Assembly: GCA_927797885.1 (NCBI GenBank)
Contig: OV696605.1
Span: 248,001-312,000, forward strand
Direction of reading: 5' to 3'
DNA: 64,000 bases
Source of the DNA: Gloeomargaritales cyanobacterium VI4D9
GTDB lineage: Bacteria; Cyanobacteriota; Cyanobacteriia; Gloeomargaritales; Gloeomargaritaceae
Below the pieces are notes generated by a model that searched no databases, had not been told where the DNA came from, and was given only the letters and a program-made list of their open reading frames with translations. A program made the translations under genes and the position numbers. Shown here in pieces: positions 26,192 to 36,793 of this stretch (the first letter of the stretch is position 1; the number at the start of each line of letters is the position of its first letter).

Positions 26192-29100
26192 TCAATTGTT
26201 GGACGCAACCAGGCTTTCCCCTTCCAGGAGTCGGCGGGCCGCATCCAGCAGGGTTTCTTCCAGGTAGGGCTTGGTAAAGTAGGCATTGGCTCCCAGTTGG
26301 ATCGCCATTTGCCGGTGCCGTTCTGCCCCCCGGGAGGTGAGCATGGCAATGGGCAATCCTTTCAACGTTGCATCCCGGCGCACCTTGGACAGGAGTTCCA
26401 GGCCGTCCATGCGGGGCATTTCAATATCGCAGAACATCAGGTCGCAGGGCAAGCCATCCCGCAGTTTTTCCCAGGCTTCCTGCCCATCCCGAGCCTGCTC
26501 CACCCGATAGCCCTTGTTGCTAAAGGTCATGGTGAGCATTTCCCGCACCACAATCGAGTCATCCACGATCAGCACGGTGGGTTCATCGGTGGTTTCCACT
26601 TCCGCTGGCATAGTCCCCTGCCACCGGGGCGCACTCGGGGGCGGCATTTGCCCCAGCGCCAAATCCACCAACTCCAGGATGTCGGCGATCATCATGATCC
26701 GCCCATCCCCCAAAATGGTCGCCCCGGCAATCCCCAGGGGTTTCTGCACTGGCCCGGAAAGCTGTTTGATCACCACCTCCTGCTCATTCAGCACCTGATC
26801 CACCTGAAACGCCACATACCGTCCCAGGCTTTGCACCACGACCACCGACACCCCCTCCTGGGTATTGGTGCCGAAAATACTGCCCCGCCCAATCATCCGC
26901 CCGTAGCGCAGGAGTTCGTTCAACGGTCGCAGGGGAATCCGTTGTCCCTGCCAATCCAAGGTCAATTTCCCATCCACCCCCGTGTGAATCATTTCCTGGG
27001 TCACATCTACCGGCACATCCGCCACCCCATCCATCGGGAACGCCACCTGGGCATGGCTGACCACGCAGGGCAAGGACTTGGAAATGCTCAGGGTTAGGGG
27101 CAAGCGGATGGTAAAGGTCGTGCCTTTGCCCAACTCCGAATCCACCACCACTGTCCCCCGAATCTCCGCCAAATTCTGGCGCACCACATCCAGACCAACC
27201 CCCCGACCGGCAAATTCATCCGCCTGATCCTTGGTACTAAATCCAGGCATAAACAGCAGTTGGTAAATGTCCTGCTTGCTCATGGTCGCCGCCTGCTCTG
27301 GCGCAATCACCCCCCGCTCAATCGCCTTGGCTTTCACCCGGTCAGGATTGATCCCCACCCCATCATCGCTGACCGTGATCACCGTTTGGTTCCCCTGGTA
27401 CGCCGCCCGAATCACGATCCGTCCCGCTGGGGGTTGTCCAGCCGCCACACGTTGAGCCGGGAGTCCGATCCCATGCACGATGGCATTGTTCACCAGATGG
27501 GTCATGGGGTCGGTGAGCTTTTCCAGGATCATCTTGTCCACCAGGGTTTCCCGCCCTTCGATTTCTAGGGTTACCTGTTTGCCGCACTTGAGTGCCACAT
27601 TGCGTACCGCCCGGGGGAGCCGATCCGTCACCCGGGAAAAGGGTTCCATGCGGGCGTTGTTGATCCCTTCCTGCAAACCCTGGGTAATCCGTTGGAAACT
27701 GCGTACCACCTCATCAAAGGCTTCCACCATGAAGCCAATGTCCTGGGCAGACTCCCGCACCCGCAATACCCGCTCCGCAATCTCCTGGGAAAGGGTGTGA
27801 AACCCGGTAAATCTGTCCATTTCCAGGGCATCAAATTCCGCCCCCGTGCTGTGCTGTGACCCCCCATTCCCCGGATTCAAAAAGTTGCCTACCCCCCCGC
27901 CCCGACTGGCATTCAAGGCTCCTTCCAACAGAGAACGTTCATACAAATCCTGCATCCGTTGGCTGAGGTCATTCAGTTGGTGCGCCTGGTGCAAAAGATT
28001 TTCCAAAAATTGCCGCAGTTGATTTTGATCCTCCTGCAAAGTGTTCCGGGAAACCACCAATTCCCCAATCAAATTGCTCAGGTTATCCAACTGCCGGATG
28101 GGCACCCGCATGGTCTGATCCATCACCGGGGCACTGGTTGACCCACTGGCTCGGGGCTCCGCCGCCGCTGGACTGGATTCTGCCGCCTTCGCTGGGGGAG
28201 TGGTTGTCCCAGGGGTCACAGCCAAAGTCTCCTCCAGGCTGGTCAAATCGGTTGGTGCCGCCGCCAACAACTGCTCCAGGTCGCCGAAATCATTGCTATC
28301 TAGGGCAAATGCTTCCCCTGAAACGGGCAACTCCAAGTCTCCCAAATCCGGCAGTTGTAAATCCCCGGTTAAGTCGGGCAGGGCAGACTCGGAGAAATCC
28401 AGGTCATCCCCCAAGTCTGTTTCCAATGCCGTTAAATCAGCCAAATCCGTCAATTCTAGGGATTCATCCAAGGATTCAAGGCTCGTTTCTAGCGCATTTG
28501 AGGCAACCAAGTCATCAGCTTCCGGCTGAGGCAAAGGTTCTTCCTGTTCTGACCCGACAAATGAAGAAAGGGCGGCTTCCAAATCGCTTCCCACATCACC
28601 GATCAGTCCTGAACTTGTTAATGTCAATTCTTCAGGAATTGGCGGCACATCTTCAAAAGTTAATTCTCCCAATGTTTCGGTATCCAGGGTGACATCATCA
28701 AAGCTCAATTCACCCAAACTCCCTTCTGTTCCCTCGCTGAAATCTAAAGTGGGAATATCGGCTAAAGTCTCCTCAAAGTCAAACTCGCTAGCGGTTTCTA
28801 GTTGTTGCTCTTCTGCTAACTCTGATTGAGGGGTAAAGGATTCAAAATCAAATTCACTCAAATTTCCCTCAGTTTCCCCATCGAAATCTAAAGCGGGAAC
28901 ATCTCCTAGAGTTTCTTCAAAATCAAATTCACTACTGGCAGTTTCTAATTCTTGTTCTGCTTCTAACTCTGCTCCCGGGGTAAACGATTCAAAATCAAAT
29001 TCACCCAAACTCCCTTCTGTCCCCTCACTGAAATCTAAAGCGGGAACATCTCCTAGACTTTCCTCAAAATCAAATTCACCACTAGCGGTTTCTAATTCTT

Positions 29101-30757
29101 GTTCTGCTTCCAACTCTGATTGAGGGGTAAACGATTCAAAATCAAATTCACCCAAACTCCCTTCTGTCCCCTCACTGAAATCTAAAGCGGGAATATCCCC
29201 TAGGCTTTCCTCAAAATCAAATTCACCACTAGCGGTTTCTAATTCTTGTTCTGCTTCCAACTCTGATGGAGGGGTAAAGGATTCAAAACTAAATTCACCC
29301 AAATCGCCACCCGATTCATCACCAAAATCTAAAGTGGGAATATCGGTTAAATTTTCCTCAAAGTCAAATTGATTAACAGTTTCTAATTGTGGTTCTGCTT
29401 CCAACTCTGCTTCCGGGGTAAACGATTCAAAATCAAATTCACCTAAAGTCTCTTGTGTTCCCTCGCTGAAATCTAAAGCGGGAATATCCCCTAGACTTTC
29501 CTCAAAATCAAACTCACTACTAGCAGTTTCTAATTCTTGTTCTGCTTCCAACTCTGATGGAGGGGTAAAGGATTCAAAACTAAATTCACCCAAATCGCCA
29601 CCCGATTCATCCCCAAAATCTAAAGTGGGAATATCCCCTAGGCTTTCCTCAAAATCAAACTCACTACTAGCAGTTTCTAATTCTTGTTCTGCTTCCAACT
29701 CTGATGGAGGGGTAAAGGATTCAAAACTAAATTCACCCAAATCGCCACCCGATTCATCCCCAAAATCTAAAGTGGGAATATCGGTTAGGCTTTCCTCAAA
29801 ATCAAATTCACTACTGGTAGTTTCTAATTGTTGTTCTGCTTCAGGACTAAAAGATGCAAAGTTAAACTCACTTTCATCCGACTCTGGGAGTGGTTCCAAT
29901 TGGGACAAAGATTCCAAAGCCATCGCTTCCGCACTCGCCCCAGTATCCAAAAAGCTCAAATCTTCCTGCTCAGCCGTTGCTTCCCCTTCCTCCTCCAATG
30001 TGAACAATTCCGCCAGGGCACCCAAATCCTCAACCGTTTGCTCTCCCTCAATGGCAACCCCCTCATTCCCTGAAAACGCCGTACCTCCCTCCTCGGGAGC
30101 TAGGGAGAACAATTCCGCTAGGGAAGCCAACTCCTGGGTTGTATTGGCAAGTGCGACAGGTGCTTCTGCGGCTACCACTTCACCAGCCGTTGCCTGAGCA
30201 TCCAAACTGGCAAATAGTTCCACCAAATCCAACTCTTCGCTCTCCGTTGCCTCCGGCTCGGAGGGAATTTCCGGCACCGATTCATCGGCAGGCGTTGCCT
30301 CCCATCCCGCCATGACCCCTTCCCCTTGCACCAAAATTTGCAACAGGGCTTCCAATTGGATAAAGACCGGCTGGTATTCCCGCACCACCTGCAAACCCAT
30401 CTCTGAAGGAAGACTCCCCTCCTGCTCTAGGTGGCTGACCAACCCCGTCAACGCCGCCACCCCTTGTTGGAACAACGCTACCATCTCAGGACTGAGGCAC
30501 ACCTGCCGCCCCACGCCCTCATCCCGCAGGATTTTCAGACAGTTCTCCAAGCCCAATGCCATCTCCTGTAGGGCATCCAACCCCAACATGGCGGCTCCCC
30601 CCTTGATCGAATGGGCGGCTCGAAACCAATCACTGACCTGTTCCGGGTCGGTCAGGGGTTGCCCCATCGCCGGGATCGCCTGATAGAGGGTCGCCAAGTG
30701 TTCCTGGGCTTCCTGTAGAAAATACCCCAGAATCCGTTGTTGTTGGGCGGCATCCAT
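26192..30757 (-). CDS. CheA-type hybrid histidine kinase (PilL/PixL-like) with acidic repeats
   Basis: 1521 aa. Order: Hpt domain with AAHSIKGG (phospho-His49); a very acidic low-complexity region of about 750 residues; within it eight tandem units of about 49 aa (consensus EFDFEESLGDIPALDFSEG, then GEFDFESFTP; about residues 315-705); dimerisation and HATPase (about 860-1240; VNNAIVHGIGLP, DDGVGINPDRV, GRGVGLDVVR); CheW-like domain; and a C-terminal receiver (VLIVDDSIVVREML, Asp in MFCDIEMPRMDGLEL). It phosphorylates PilG/PilH-like regulators to control type IV pilus motility or phototaxis. It lies 18 nt after the PilJ-like gene. Confidence 0.9.
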   Translation of the reverse strand: MDAAQQQRILGYFLQEAQEHLATLYQAIPAMGQPLTDPEQVSDWFRAAHSIKGGAAMLGLDALQEMALGLENCLKILRDEGVGRQVCLSPEMVALFQQGVAALTGLVSHLEQEGSLPSEMGLQVVREYQPVFIQLEALLQILVQGEGVMAGWEATPADESVPEIPSEPEATESEELDLVELFASLDAQATAGEVVAAEAPVALANTTQELASLAELFSLAPEEGGTAFSGNEGVAIEGEQTVEDLGALAELFTLEEEGEATAEQEDLSFLDTGASAEAMALESLSQLEPLPESDESEFNFASFSPEAEQQLETTSSEFDFEESLTDIPTLDFGDESGGDLGEFSFESFTPPSELEAEQELETASSEFDFEESLGDIPTLDFGDESGGDLGEFSFESFTPPSELEAEQELETASSEFDFEESLGDIPALDFSEGTQETLGEFDFESFTPEAELEAEPQLETVNQFDFEENLTDIPTLDFGDESGGDLGEFSFESFTPPSELEAEQELETASGEFDFEESLGDIPALDFSEGTEGSLGEFDFESFTPQSELEAEQELETASGEFDFEESLGDVPALDFSEGTEGSLGEFDFESFTPGAELEAEQELETASSEFDFEETLGDVPALDFDGETEGNLSEFDFESFTPQSELAEEQQLETASEFDFEETLADIPTLDFSEGTEGSLGELSFDDVTLDTETLGELTFEDVPPIPEELTLTSSGLIGDVGSDLEAALSSFVGSEQEEPLPQPEADDLVASNALETSLESLDESLELTDLADLTALETDLGDDLDFSESALPDLTGDLQLPDLGDLELPVSGEAFALDSNDFGDLEQLLAAAPTDLTSLEETLAVTPGTTTPPAKAAESSPAAAEPRASGSTSAPVMDQTMRVPIRQLDNLSNLIGELVVSRNTLQEDQNQLRQFLENLLHQAHQLNDLSQRMQDLYERSLLEGALNASRGGGVGNFLNPGNGGSQHSTGAEFDALEMDRFTGFHTLSQEIAERVLRVRESAQDIGFMVEAFDEVVRSFQRITQGLQEGINNARMEPFSRVTDRLPRAVRNVALKCGKQVTLEIEGRETLVDKMILEKLTDPMTHLVNNAIVHGIGLPAQRVAAGQPPAGRIVIRAAYQGNQTVITVSDDGVGINPDRVKAKAIERGVIAPEQAATMSKQDIYQLLFMPGFSTKDQADEFAGRGVGLDVVRQNLAEIRGTVVVDSELGKGTTFTIRLPLTLSISKSLPCVVSHAQVAFPMDGVADVPVDVTQEMIHTGVDGKLTLDWQGQRIPLRPLNELLRYGRMIGRGSIFGTNTQEGVSVVVVQSLGRYVAFQVDQVLNEQEVVIKQLSGPVQKPLGIAGATILGDGRIMMIADILELVDLALGQMPPPSAPRWQGTMPAEVETTDEPTVLIVDDSIVVREMLTMTFSNKGYRVEQARDGQEAWEKLRDGLPCDLMFCDIEMPRMDGLELLSKVRRDATLKGLPIAMLTSRGAERHRQMAIQLGANAYFTKPYLEETLLDAARRLLEGESLVASNN

Positions 30758-30775
30758 GGCTTCACTCCTATCGGT

Positions 30776-33070
30776 TTAGAGGGGTTCGGTCGTACCTAAA
30801 CGGAACCGTTCCACCGAGGCTTGTAACCCTCGGGATACTTCCGCCAGATTCTGGAGGGCAACAGAAACCCGTTGGGATTCCTGGGAGGTTTCCTGGGCGG
30901 TCAACTCCACCGACTGCATCACCTGGGTGACGTTCCGGGATACCTCGGTTTGTCGCACCGTGTCCGCTGTAATGGACTGCACCAGGGCATCAATTTGTTG
31001 GGACACTTGAATGATTTCCTCCAAGGCTCGCTTCGCCTGCTCCGCCACCCTCGTCCCCCGGATCACCTCCTGGGTGCCTTCTTCCATGGCGGTCATCACC
31101 AGCCCGGTTTCCCCCTGAATCTGGAGCACGATCTGTTCGATTTCTTTAGATGCTCGACTAGTCCGATCCGCCAACTGCCGCACCTCGTCCGCCACGATGG
31201 CAAACCCCCGCCCCGCTTCCCCCGCTTTGGCCGCCTCAATACTGGCATTCAAGGCCAATAGGTTGGTGCGTTGGGCAATTTGACCAATCGAGTTCACAAT
31301 CTTGTTGATCTCCTGGGTGGACTCCGCCAGCCGTTTCACCTTGCGGGTGGTTTCCGCCACCGATTCCCGGATGCTCTGAATCCCCGCCACGGTCTGATCC
31401 ACCGCCTCCCCACCCCGTTGGGCGGTTTCCGAGGCGGTACGAGCCACCTCAGCGGCTTCCCGGGCACTTTCCGCCACCCGTTGGATGGAATCGGTCATCA
31501 TCTGCACCGAGTTCAACGTACCCGCCAATTCCTGGGCTTGCCGCAGGGCATTGGAGGAGAGTTCCCGGGCGAAAAATTCACTGTCCGTCGCCGCTCGACC
31601 CACTTGCAAGGTGGAGGTTTTCACCTGTTGCACAATCTGGCGAATGTTTTGAATGATCAAGTTAAACGAGTCGGCAACGGCTCCCAAAATGTCCGCTGAA
31701 ACCTCCGCCTGTACCGTCAAATCCCCCCGGGCGGCTCCCTCCACATCATCCAACAGCCGAATCACCTGCCGTTGCAAATCCTCCCGGGAACGCTCCACTT
31801 CCTCCGCCTTATCCTGCAATTCCTTGAACCGCTCCCAAATTTGGGTGAGCATTTGGTTAAAAGCTAAAGCCGCTTCCGCAAAGTCATCCTGACCCACCAC
31901 GCTTAGGGAGGACTGGAATTCCCCCCGCCCTAGGGCTTCGCAACTCAAACGCAATTCCTCGGAAAATTGGCGCACCCGTTGGGACTTCACCCCACCCCCG
32001 CCACCTCCTAGGGCAACGGCGGCTCCCCCACCCAGCACGGCGGCCAAGACCGCTCCCCAGGGTTTGGGCACGGCGAAAGCGGCTCCCCCCGCCAACACTG
32101 CCACCACGGCTCCGGTAGCCAGGGACTTGGTGAACCCTCCCCCCGCCGGTTTCCGCATCGGTGCCATGGGTACCACCACGTTGGGGGTGGGGGCTGGGGT
32201 ATTTTTCAAACCCGGACGGGTAACTTGGGTTTGGGCTGGGGATACCACGCTCAACGCATCCGTATTGTCCACCTGGGAACGGGAGCTACCCCCAGTCAAC
32301 GGGTCATCGTCGTAGGCAGTGGGGGTGGTTTGAAAGCTAAATAAACCAGGTTCCGCCGCCGGTTCTGCCCAATTAGGACTGCGCCGATTCCCCAAATCCA
32401 TCAAAAGGGTGTCCCCCTGGTCAGCCGCCTCCTGATGGGGGTCATCCTCAGCAAAGTCATCCGTAAAGTCATCCATCCCCTGGGCAAACATCCCAGGCGA
32501 ACCGGGGAGCGCCACATCCATAATCAGAGTGTGGTCGCCGCCATGTCCCCCTTCCTCCGGCATCTCAGCCGGGGTGTCCTCGGCAAAGGGGTTCAACCCA
32601 CCCACCGGGGTGAGGGGTTCCGCAAAAGGGTTGGCATCCGTCCTAAAAGGGTTCTCCGCCGCCGGTTGCTCAGGGAAGACCCATGTTTCCGGCGGGGAAC
32701 CCTGCTCCGCATCCAAATCCGCCACCGCAAAGGGATTATCCCCCCCATCCCCATTCATCCTAACTGGAACCGTCAAGTCCTCCTGAACCGGCTGGTTGGC
32801 CAAATACTGATTGACATCACTAATGCCATTGCGGGCGTATTCCACTAATTCCGGGTCATCGGTCAAGGCCATCACCCGTTGATAATGCTCCCGTGCCTGG
32901 GCGTAATTCTGGGTACACAGATAAATATGTCCCCGCAGGAGGTGCAGGTTGGGCATTTCATCATATTGTTTCAGCAGACTGTCGGCAATCGCACCCGCCT
33001 CAGCATAATCACCCGTGACATAGGCACTGGTGGCACGTTCATAATCACTGAGATAATTGCTGGTTGCCAT
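30776..33070 (-). CDS. Methyl-accepting chemotaxis protein, PilJ-like
   Basis: 764 aa. The N-terminus (1-95) looks like a TPR repeat region ([35 protein letters not shown]), then a long Pro/Asp-rich linker, two hydrophobic helices near 310-355, HAMP-type helices ([25 protein letters not shown]) and the signalling domain. The tip [34 protein letters not shown] is highly conserved (positions about 610-645). It has no periplasmic sensor of note, so it likely senses cytoplasmic or protein inputs. In the operon PilH-CheW-PilJ-CheA. Confidence 0.9.
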   Translation of the reverse strand: MATSNYLSDYERATSAYVTGDYAEAGAIADSLLKQYDEMPNLHLLRGHIYLCTQNYAQAREHYQRVMALTDDPELVEYARNGISDVNQYLANQPVQEDLTVPVRMNGDGGDNPFAVADLDAEQGSPPETWVFPEQPAAENPFRTDANPFAEPLTPVGGLNPFAEDTPAEMPEEGGHGGDHTLIMDVALPGSPGMFAQGMDDFTDDFAEDDPHQEAADQGDTLLMDLGNRRSPNWAEPAAEPGLFSFQTTPTAYDDDPLTGGSSRSQVDNTDALSVVSPAQTQVTRPGLKNTPAPTPNVVVPMAPMRKPAGGGFTKSLATGAVVAVLAGGAAFAVPKPWGAVLAAVLGGGAAVALGGGGGGVKSQRVRQFSEELRLSCEALGRGEFQSSLSVVGQDDFAEAALAFNQMLTQIWERFKELQDKAEEVERSREDLQRQVIRLLDDVEGAARGDLTVQAEVSADILGAVADSFNLIIQNIRQIVQQVKTSTLQVGRAATDSEFFARELSSNALRQAQELAGTLNSVQMMTDSIQRVAESAREAAEVARTASETAQRGGEAVDQTVAGIQSIRESVAETTRKVKRLAESTQEINKIVNSIGQIAQRTNLLALNASIEAAKAGEAGRGFAIVADEVRQLADRTSRASKEIEQIVLQIQGETGLVMTAMEEGTQEVIRGTRVAEQAKRALEEIIQVSQQIDALVQSITADTVRQTEVSRNVTQVMQSVELTAQETSQESQRVSVALQNLAEVSRGLQASVERFRLGTTEPL

Positions 33071-33243
33071 TGACCCTGACTCCTTATCGGCTGTCCATGA
33101 CGGCTAGTTGGTCGGTGACGCAGTAGGTGAGACGACAATTGGGAGCAATTTTGGATTACCTACCTGGCATCCATTTTAGTTATAACCTGTCAACTTGGAT
33201 TTTCTCAATTGTTTCTAGCTTTTTTTCGAGCTTGTTACCCCCC

Positions 33244-33765
33244 TCATGCGACCGAATGCCATAGGTGGGAATCCACCAAGGCTTTAGGTTCTAGCAACCG
33301 CACCACCGCCCCATCGGCAAGGAGCCATTCCCCCTGCACCAGCAATTTGCCCTGGGCGAAGTCTTCCCCACTCAAGGGGGGACGCAACTGCCGGGGGTCA
33401 AGAAACTCCGCCCCCACCACCCGGTCAATCGCCAACCCACAGGTCACCCCCTGATCCGCCACCACAATCACCGAAAGTTCGGGGCGGTTGGTATTCAATG
33501 GCGGTAGCCCTAGAAACTGCCCCAAATCTCCCACCCAAATCACTTGACCCCGCCAGTTGTAGGCACCCATCACCACCGGCGGCACATTCGGCACACTACT
33601 GATCCGGTCAGGACTCATCCCCGCCACCTCCTGCACCCCCATCGCCGGGAGGGCAAATTCGGCTCCAGAGGACAACACAAACCGTAGGTACAGTTCCCCC
33701 TGCACCCCCTGATCCGCGGCACGCTCCCCCGACCCATCCAAAAAACCAGCGGCGGCATCCACCAT
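33244..33765 (-). CDS. CheW-like coupling protein (PilI/PixI type)
   Basis: 173 aa from ATG 33765. CheW fold signals: FVLSSGAEFALPAMGVQEV, VMGAYNWRGQVIWVGDLGQFLG and the C-terminal ILVQGEWLLADGA-type strand. It links the receptor to the CheA kinase. It starts 4 nt after the receiver-gene stop and is followed after 173 nt by the PilJ-like receptor. Confidence 0.87.
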   Translation of the reverse strand: MVDAAAGFLDGSGERAADQGVQGELYLRFVLSSGAEFALPAMGVQEVAGMSPDRISSVPNVPPVVMGAYNWRGQVIWVGDLGQFLGLPPLNTNRPELSVIVVADQGVTCGLAIDRVVGAEFLDPRQLRPPLSGEDFAQGKLLVQGEWLLADGAVVRLLEPKALVDSHLWHSVA

Positions 33766-33769
33766 AAAC

Positions 33770-34147
33770 CTATCCTTTGGGGGTTCGCAAAAGATGACGG
33801 ACGGTACCCAAGAGGTCTTGAGGTTCAAAGGGTTTAACAATATAGGCATCCGCCCCCTGTTTCAAACCCCAATGCTTATCAAAGGTTTCGCCCTTGGAGG
33901 AACACATCAACACCGGCACCTGTTTCGTCTGGGGATACTCCCGCAACTGCCGCACCAATTGGTAGCCATTCATGCGGGGCATGACCACATCCATCACCAC
34001 CACATCGGGAATTTGCCCCCCCTGTACCATTGCCAGGGCTTCATCCCCATCCCCGGCGGCCAGAACCTCCCAACCATCCTGTTCCAGCAGGGAAACCATC
34101 ATCTCCCGCTGAGCCTTTTGGTCTTCTACCACTAACACGGTTGCCAT
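33770..34147 (-). CDS. CheY-like response regulator (PilH type)
   Basis: 125 aa receiver: VLVVEDQKAQREMM, phospho-Asp in VVMDVVMPRMNGYQL, VLMCSSKGE and YIVKPFEPQDLL. It is the first gene of the chemotaxis operon and a likely target of the CheA hybrid kinase. Confidence 0.9.
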   Translation of the reverse strand: MATVLVVEDQKAQREMMVSLLEQDGWEVLAAGDGDEALAMVQGGQIPDVVVMDVVMPRMNGYQLVRQLREYPQTKQVPVLMCSSKGETFDKHWGLKQGADAYIVKPFEPQDLLGTVRHLLRTPKG

Positions 34148-34196
34148 AATACCACCGCCCGTGAATGCCTCAATTGTACACCCTTACCCAGAAATC

Positions 34197-34955
34197 TCAA
34201 CCCTCCCGGGCAACCACCTCCACCAATTCCCCCACCCGCTGGGTCATGGCTAAAGGCAATTGCAGGGGTTGCAATTCCTGGAGGGGGCTGGCGGTCTGGG
34301 GCAAGGTATGCACCAAATCCTCCAGGGGACGGGGGATGACCATAATGGCGTGCAATTCCCCAATTCGGCTGGCCGCATCCATCCCCGCATCAATGGCAAG
34401 GGTCACATCCGCCACCCGCCCCCGCAGAATAATCGTACACAGCCCCGCCCCAATTTGGTCATAGCCCACCAAATGCACATCGGCGGCCTTGAGCATGGCA
34501 TCAGCGGCACCCACCAAAGCGGGAAAACCCCGGGTTTCCAACAACCCCACCGCCTGTCCTCCCTCCGGGTCAGGGGTTCCCAGCCGTGCCAAAACCGCCA
34601 TACTCGGGCTGATGGGCAAAACCAGTTCCAAGTTATCCAGGGGGCGGGGCAATACCAAACTGGAAACGTACTGGCCAAAGGCTTCCGCCGTCTCCACCCC
34701 CGCTTGCACCGCCAAACGCACCGAGGCAATGTCCCCCCGCACCACCGCTGTACAGTAACCGCCGCCGGTTTTTTCGTAGCCCACCAAGTGCACCCCGGCG
34801 GATTTGAGCATCATGTCCGCTGTACCCACCAGGGCGGGAAAACTTTGGGTCGCCACCAACCCCAGCGCCATGGATTGATAGGGGTGGGCAGGCCGACTGC
34901 TACCCAAATTCATTTGGGTCAAGGGTTGGGTCACGGTCGGGGCAGAATTTAACAT
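34197..34955 (-). CDS. ccmO: CcmO, tandem-BMC beta-carboxysome shell protein
   Basis: 252 aa from ATG 34955. Two BMC domains in tandem: ALGLVATQSFPALVGTADMM with KSAGVHLVGYEKTGGG, then AVGLLETRGFPALVGAADAM with KAADVHLVGYDQIGAG. Each carries RGDIASV/RGRVADV for the pore face. Tandem BMC proteins of this size in cyanobacteria are CcmO, which is needed for the carboxysome facets. It is away from a ccmKLMN operon in this window, a common arrangement. Upstream ORF sequence before 34955 is AT-rich and not similar, so it was excluded. Confidence 0.92.
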   Translation of the reverse strand: MLNSAPTVTQPLTQMNLGSSRPAHPYQSMALGLVATQSFPALVGTADMMLKSAGVHLVGYEKTGGGYCTAVVRGDIASVRLAVQAGVETAEAFGQYVSSLVLPRPLDNLELVLPISPSMAVLARLGTPDPEGGQAVGLLETRGFPALVGAADAMLKAADVHLVGYDQIGAGLCTIILRGRVADVTLAIDAGMDAASRIGELHAIMVIPRPLEDLVHTLPQTASPLQELQPLQLPLAMTQRVGELVEVVAREG

Positions 34956-35079
34956 ATACAATCGCAGGGTAATTACTTCCACTGTAGCGACAAAAGGGGG
35001 AAATCGTCCCCAGGGAACCCTAAAAATTAGCAGGATCGTTGCTACAGCATACTTTCCACTGATCAAGAATCAGCGGTGA

Positions 35080-35165
35080 TAGGGGGGCAACCCCGTACTT
35101 GGTTCTGGGAAATTTCTGTATGCCTACGGCACGCAGGCTAGCGTTAATCCAATAGGATTGCTATA
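35080..35165 (+). repeat. Repeat family A, left-truncated copy
   Basis: From GGCAACCCCGTACTTGGTTC to ATAGGATTGCTATA; the left end is missing. It runs directly into repeat B. Confidence 0.75.
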
Positions 35166-35282
35166 CAGTCTATTTATCAATCAAAGGATACAAAAAGCCT
35201 CGATTATCCTATAGGCTTATCATGATTGACCTACGGCAAGTGGGGTTCAACTGTATCCCATAACCACTCAAAAGACTGTAAT
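35164..35282. repeat. Repeat family B, copy 4
   Basis: 119 bp, ends TACAGTCTATTTATC and AAAAGACTGTAA. A family C right end relic (TAGAGGTGTCCTA) follows at once. Confidence 0.85.
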
Positions 35283-35295
35283 AGAGGTGTCCTAA

Positions 35296-35435
35296 TATAG
35301 CAATCCTAAATGAGAATAGAACAGGGGTCGCAGGGGCACCGCCCCCGTAAAAGAAGCACCTGCGGTGTATGGTTCTGAAAAATTTTTGTATGCCTACGGC
35401 ACGCAAGCTAATGCCAATCAAGTAGGATTGCTATA
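35296..35435 (+). repeat. Repeat family A, long copy
   Basis: 140 bp, ends TATAGCAATCCT and AGGATTGCTATA; it has the AAGAAGCACCTGCGGTGTAT insert of the long subtype seen at 21876-22016. Confidence 0.87.
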
Positions 35436-35477
35436 TCAGTCGCTTATCGGTCAGAAAAGCCTGGAGGTTGGGCACCA

Positions 35478-36269
35478 TCATCGGGAAATCATGCGGACAA
35501 GTGCCGATTCATCCCATTCAAGGCGGTTGCCGGTTGTCCCCAGCCACAGCAGATACTCGCAATTTCCCGCCGGGCCTTTGAGGGGGGAGGGGGTCAACCC
35601 CTGCACCTGCCAACCCAGAGCTTCGGCACTCGTTGCCACTTGCCTAATCGCCTGCACCTGCGCCTGGGCATGCTTGACCACCCCGCCTTTGGCAATCTGC
35701 GCCCGACCCACCTCAAATTGGGGCTTGACCAAAATCACCGCTTCCCGGGGCGGAGCCAACAACTGCCATAGGGCTGGTAAAACCTTCGTCACCGAAATAA
35801 ACGACACATCCACCACCCCCAAATCCGCCCAGGGGTCATCGGGCTGGTAGAGTTGTGGGGGTTGCAGATGCCGGAGATTCGTGCGTTCCCACAGCCGCAC
35901 CCGGGGGTCTTGGCGCAATTCCCAGGCCACCTGCCCGTAGCCCACATCCACCCCATACACCCGGCGGGCACCATGCTTTAATAAACAATCGGTAAAACCC
36001 CCGGTGGAAATACCCCCATCCAACGCCACCCGGTCAGCCACCCCTAGCCCAAAGGTGTGAAGGGCATGGGCGAGTTTTTCCCCACCCCGGGACACGTAGG
36101 GCGGTCGGGCGTACAGGGTAATGCAACTGTCAATCGGCACCAGGGTACCCGGTTTATCCACCACCCGTTGATTGACCTGCACCCAACCCGCTTGGATGGC
36201 TCGTTGCGCCTGTTGGCGGCTGGGGCAATGTCCCAAGGTAACCAGCAGGGTATCCAGACGTTCTTTCAA
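35478..36269 (-). CDS. tlyA: TlyA-family rRNA 2'-O-methyltransferase (hemolysin-like)
   Basis: 263 aa. An S4 RNA-binding domain at residues 1-62 (RLDTLLVTLGHCPSRQQAQ, AGWVQVNQRVVDKPG) is followed by the FtsJ-like domain with DGGISTGGFTDCLL (SAM motif; the second residue is usually V, giving DVG or DxG) and VVDVSFIS. The TlyA family methylates 16S/23S rRNA; hemolysis is a historical label. It lies 17 nt after apcF, on the same strand. Confidence 0.9.
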   Translation of the reverse strand: MKERLDTLLVTLGHCPSRQQAQRAIQAGWVQVNQRVVDKPGTLVPIDSCITLYARPPYVSRGGEKLAHALHTFGLGVADRVALDGGISTGGFTDCLLKHGARRVYGVDVGYGQVAWELRQDPRVRLWERTNLRHLQPPQLYQPDDPWADLGVVDVSFISVTKVLPALWQLLAPPREAVILVKPQFEVGRAQIAKGGVVKHAQAQVQAIRQVATSAEALGWQVQGLTPSPLKGPAGNCEYLLWLGTTGNRLEWDESALVRMISR

Positions 36270-36286
36270 GGGTGATGTTCAGTCGG

Positions 36287-36793
36287 CTAAATGTCCTGTT
36301 CGCTCAAACCCTGGCTGAGATGGTCAAAGGGTTCGCTGATAAAATCTCCGGTGATCCCCGCCTGGGCGGCCAGTGCCTGCACCTGCTCTTTGAGGATTTG
36401 AATTCCCCGCACCGAAGGCCCCAGGGGCACCCCCAGGGAATTATAGGTTTCCCGCAGACCCTCCAGCACCCGCTCATCCAGGACATCCGTACTCCCCGCC
36501 ACCAAAGCGTAGGTCGCATAGCGCAGGAAATAGTCCATATCCCGCAGACAGGTGGCATAGCGGCGGGTGGTGTAGGCATTGCCCCCGGGTCGGATCAACT
36601 CCGGCTGTTCGGTAAACAGCTGGGAAGCCGCCGTCCGTACCAAATTGGCCGCCTCCCCATTGATCAGGCGTGCCACCTGAATCCGAGCCAGACCCGTATC
36701 AAAATAGCTTTGTAAACGGTCAATTCCATTCCGGTCAAAGTAACGTCCGGCCACATCATAACGGGCGATCAAACTGGTAATGGCATCTTGCAT
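36287..36793 (-). CDS. apcF: Allophycocyanin beta-18 subunit of the phycobilisome core
   Basis: 168 aa. The phycocyanobilin Cys82 sits in RRYATCLRDMDYFLRYATYAL; Asn72 (GGNAYTTRR), the methylated Asn of beta subunits, is present. RVLEGLRETYNSLGVPLGP and the ending FDHLSQGLSEQDI match ApcF more than ApcB. ApcF takes one beta position in the terminal-emitter trimer with the linker ApcE and helps pass energy to photosystem II. Confidence 0.93.
   Translation of the reverse strand: MQDAITSLIARYDVAGRYFDRNGIDRLQSYFDTGLARIQVARLINGEAANLVRTAASQLFTEQPELIRPGGNAYTTRRYATCLRDMDYFLRYATYALVAGSTDVLDERVLEGLRETYNSLGVPLGPSVRGIQILKEQVQALAAQAGITGDFISEPFDHLSQGLSEQDI

Noticed and set aside
28700-29860. Regularly spaced repeats considered as a CRISPR array
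   Set aside because: The period is 147 bp, in frame with the kinase gene, and the units encode conserved protein repeats; no short palindromic repeats with unique spacers.
28138-30197. Plus-strand frames rich in Ser/Lys/Asn opposite the CheA repeats
   Set aside because: Reverse reading of Glu/Asp/Phe-rich repeats; no start signals or known domains.
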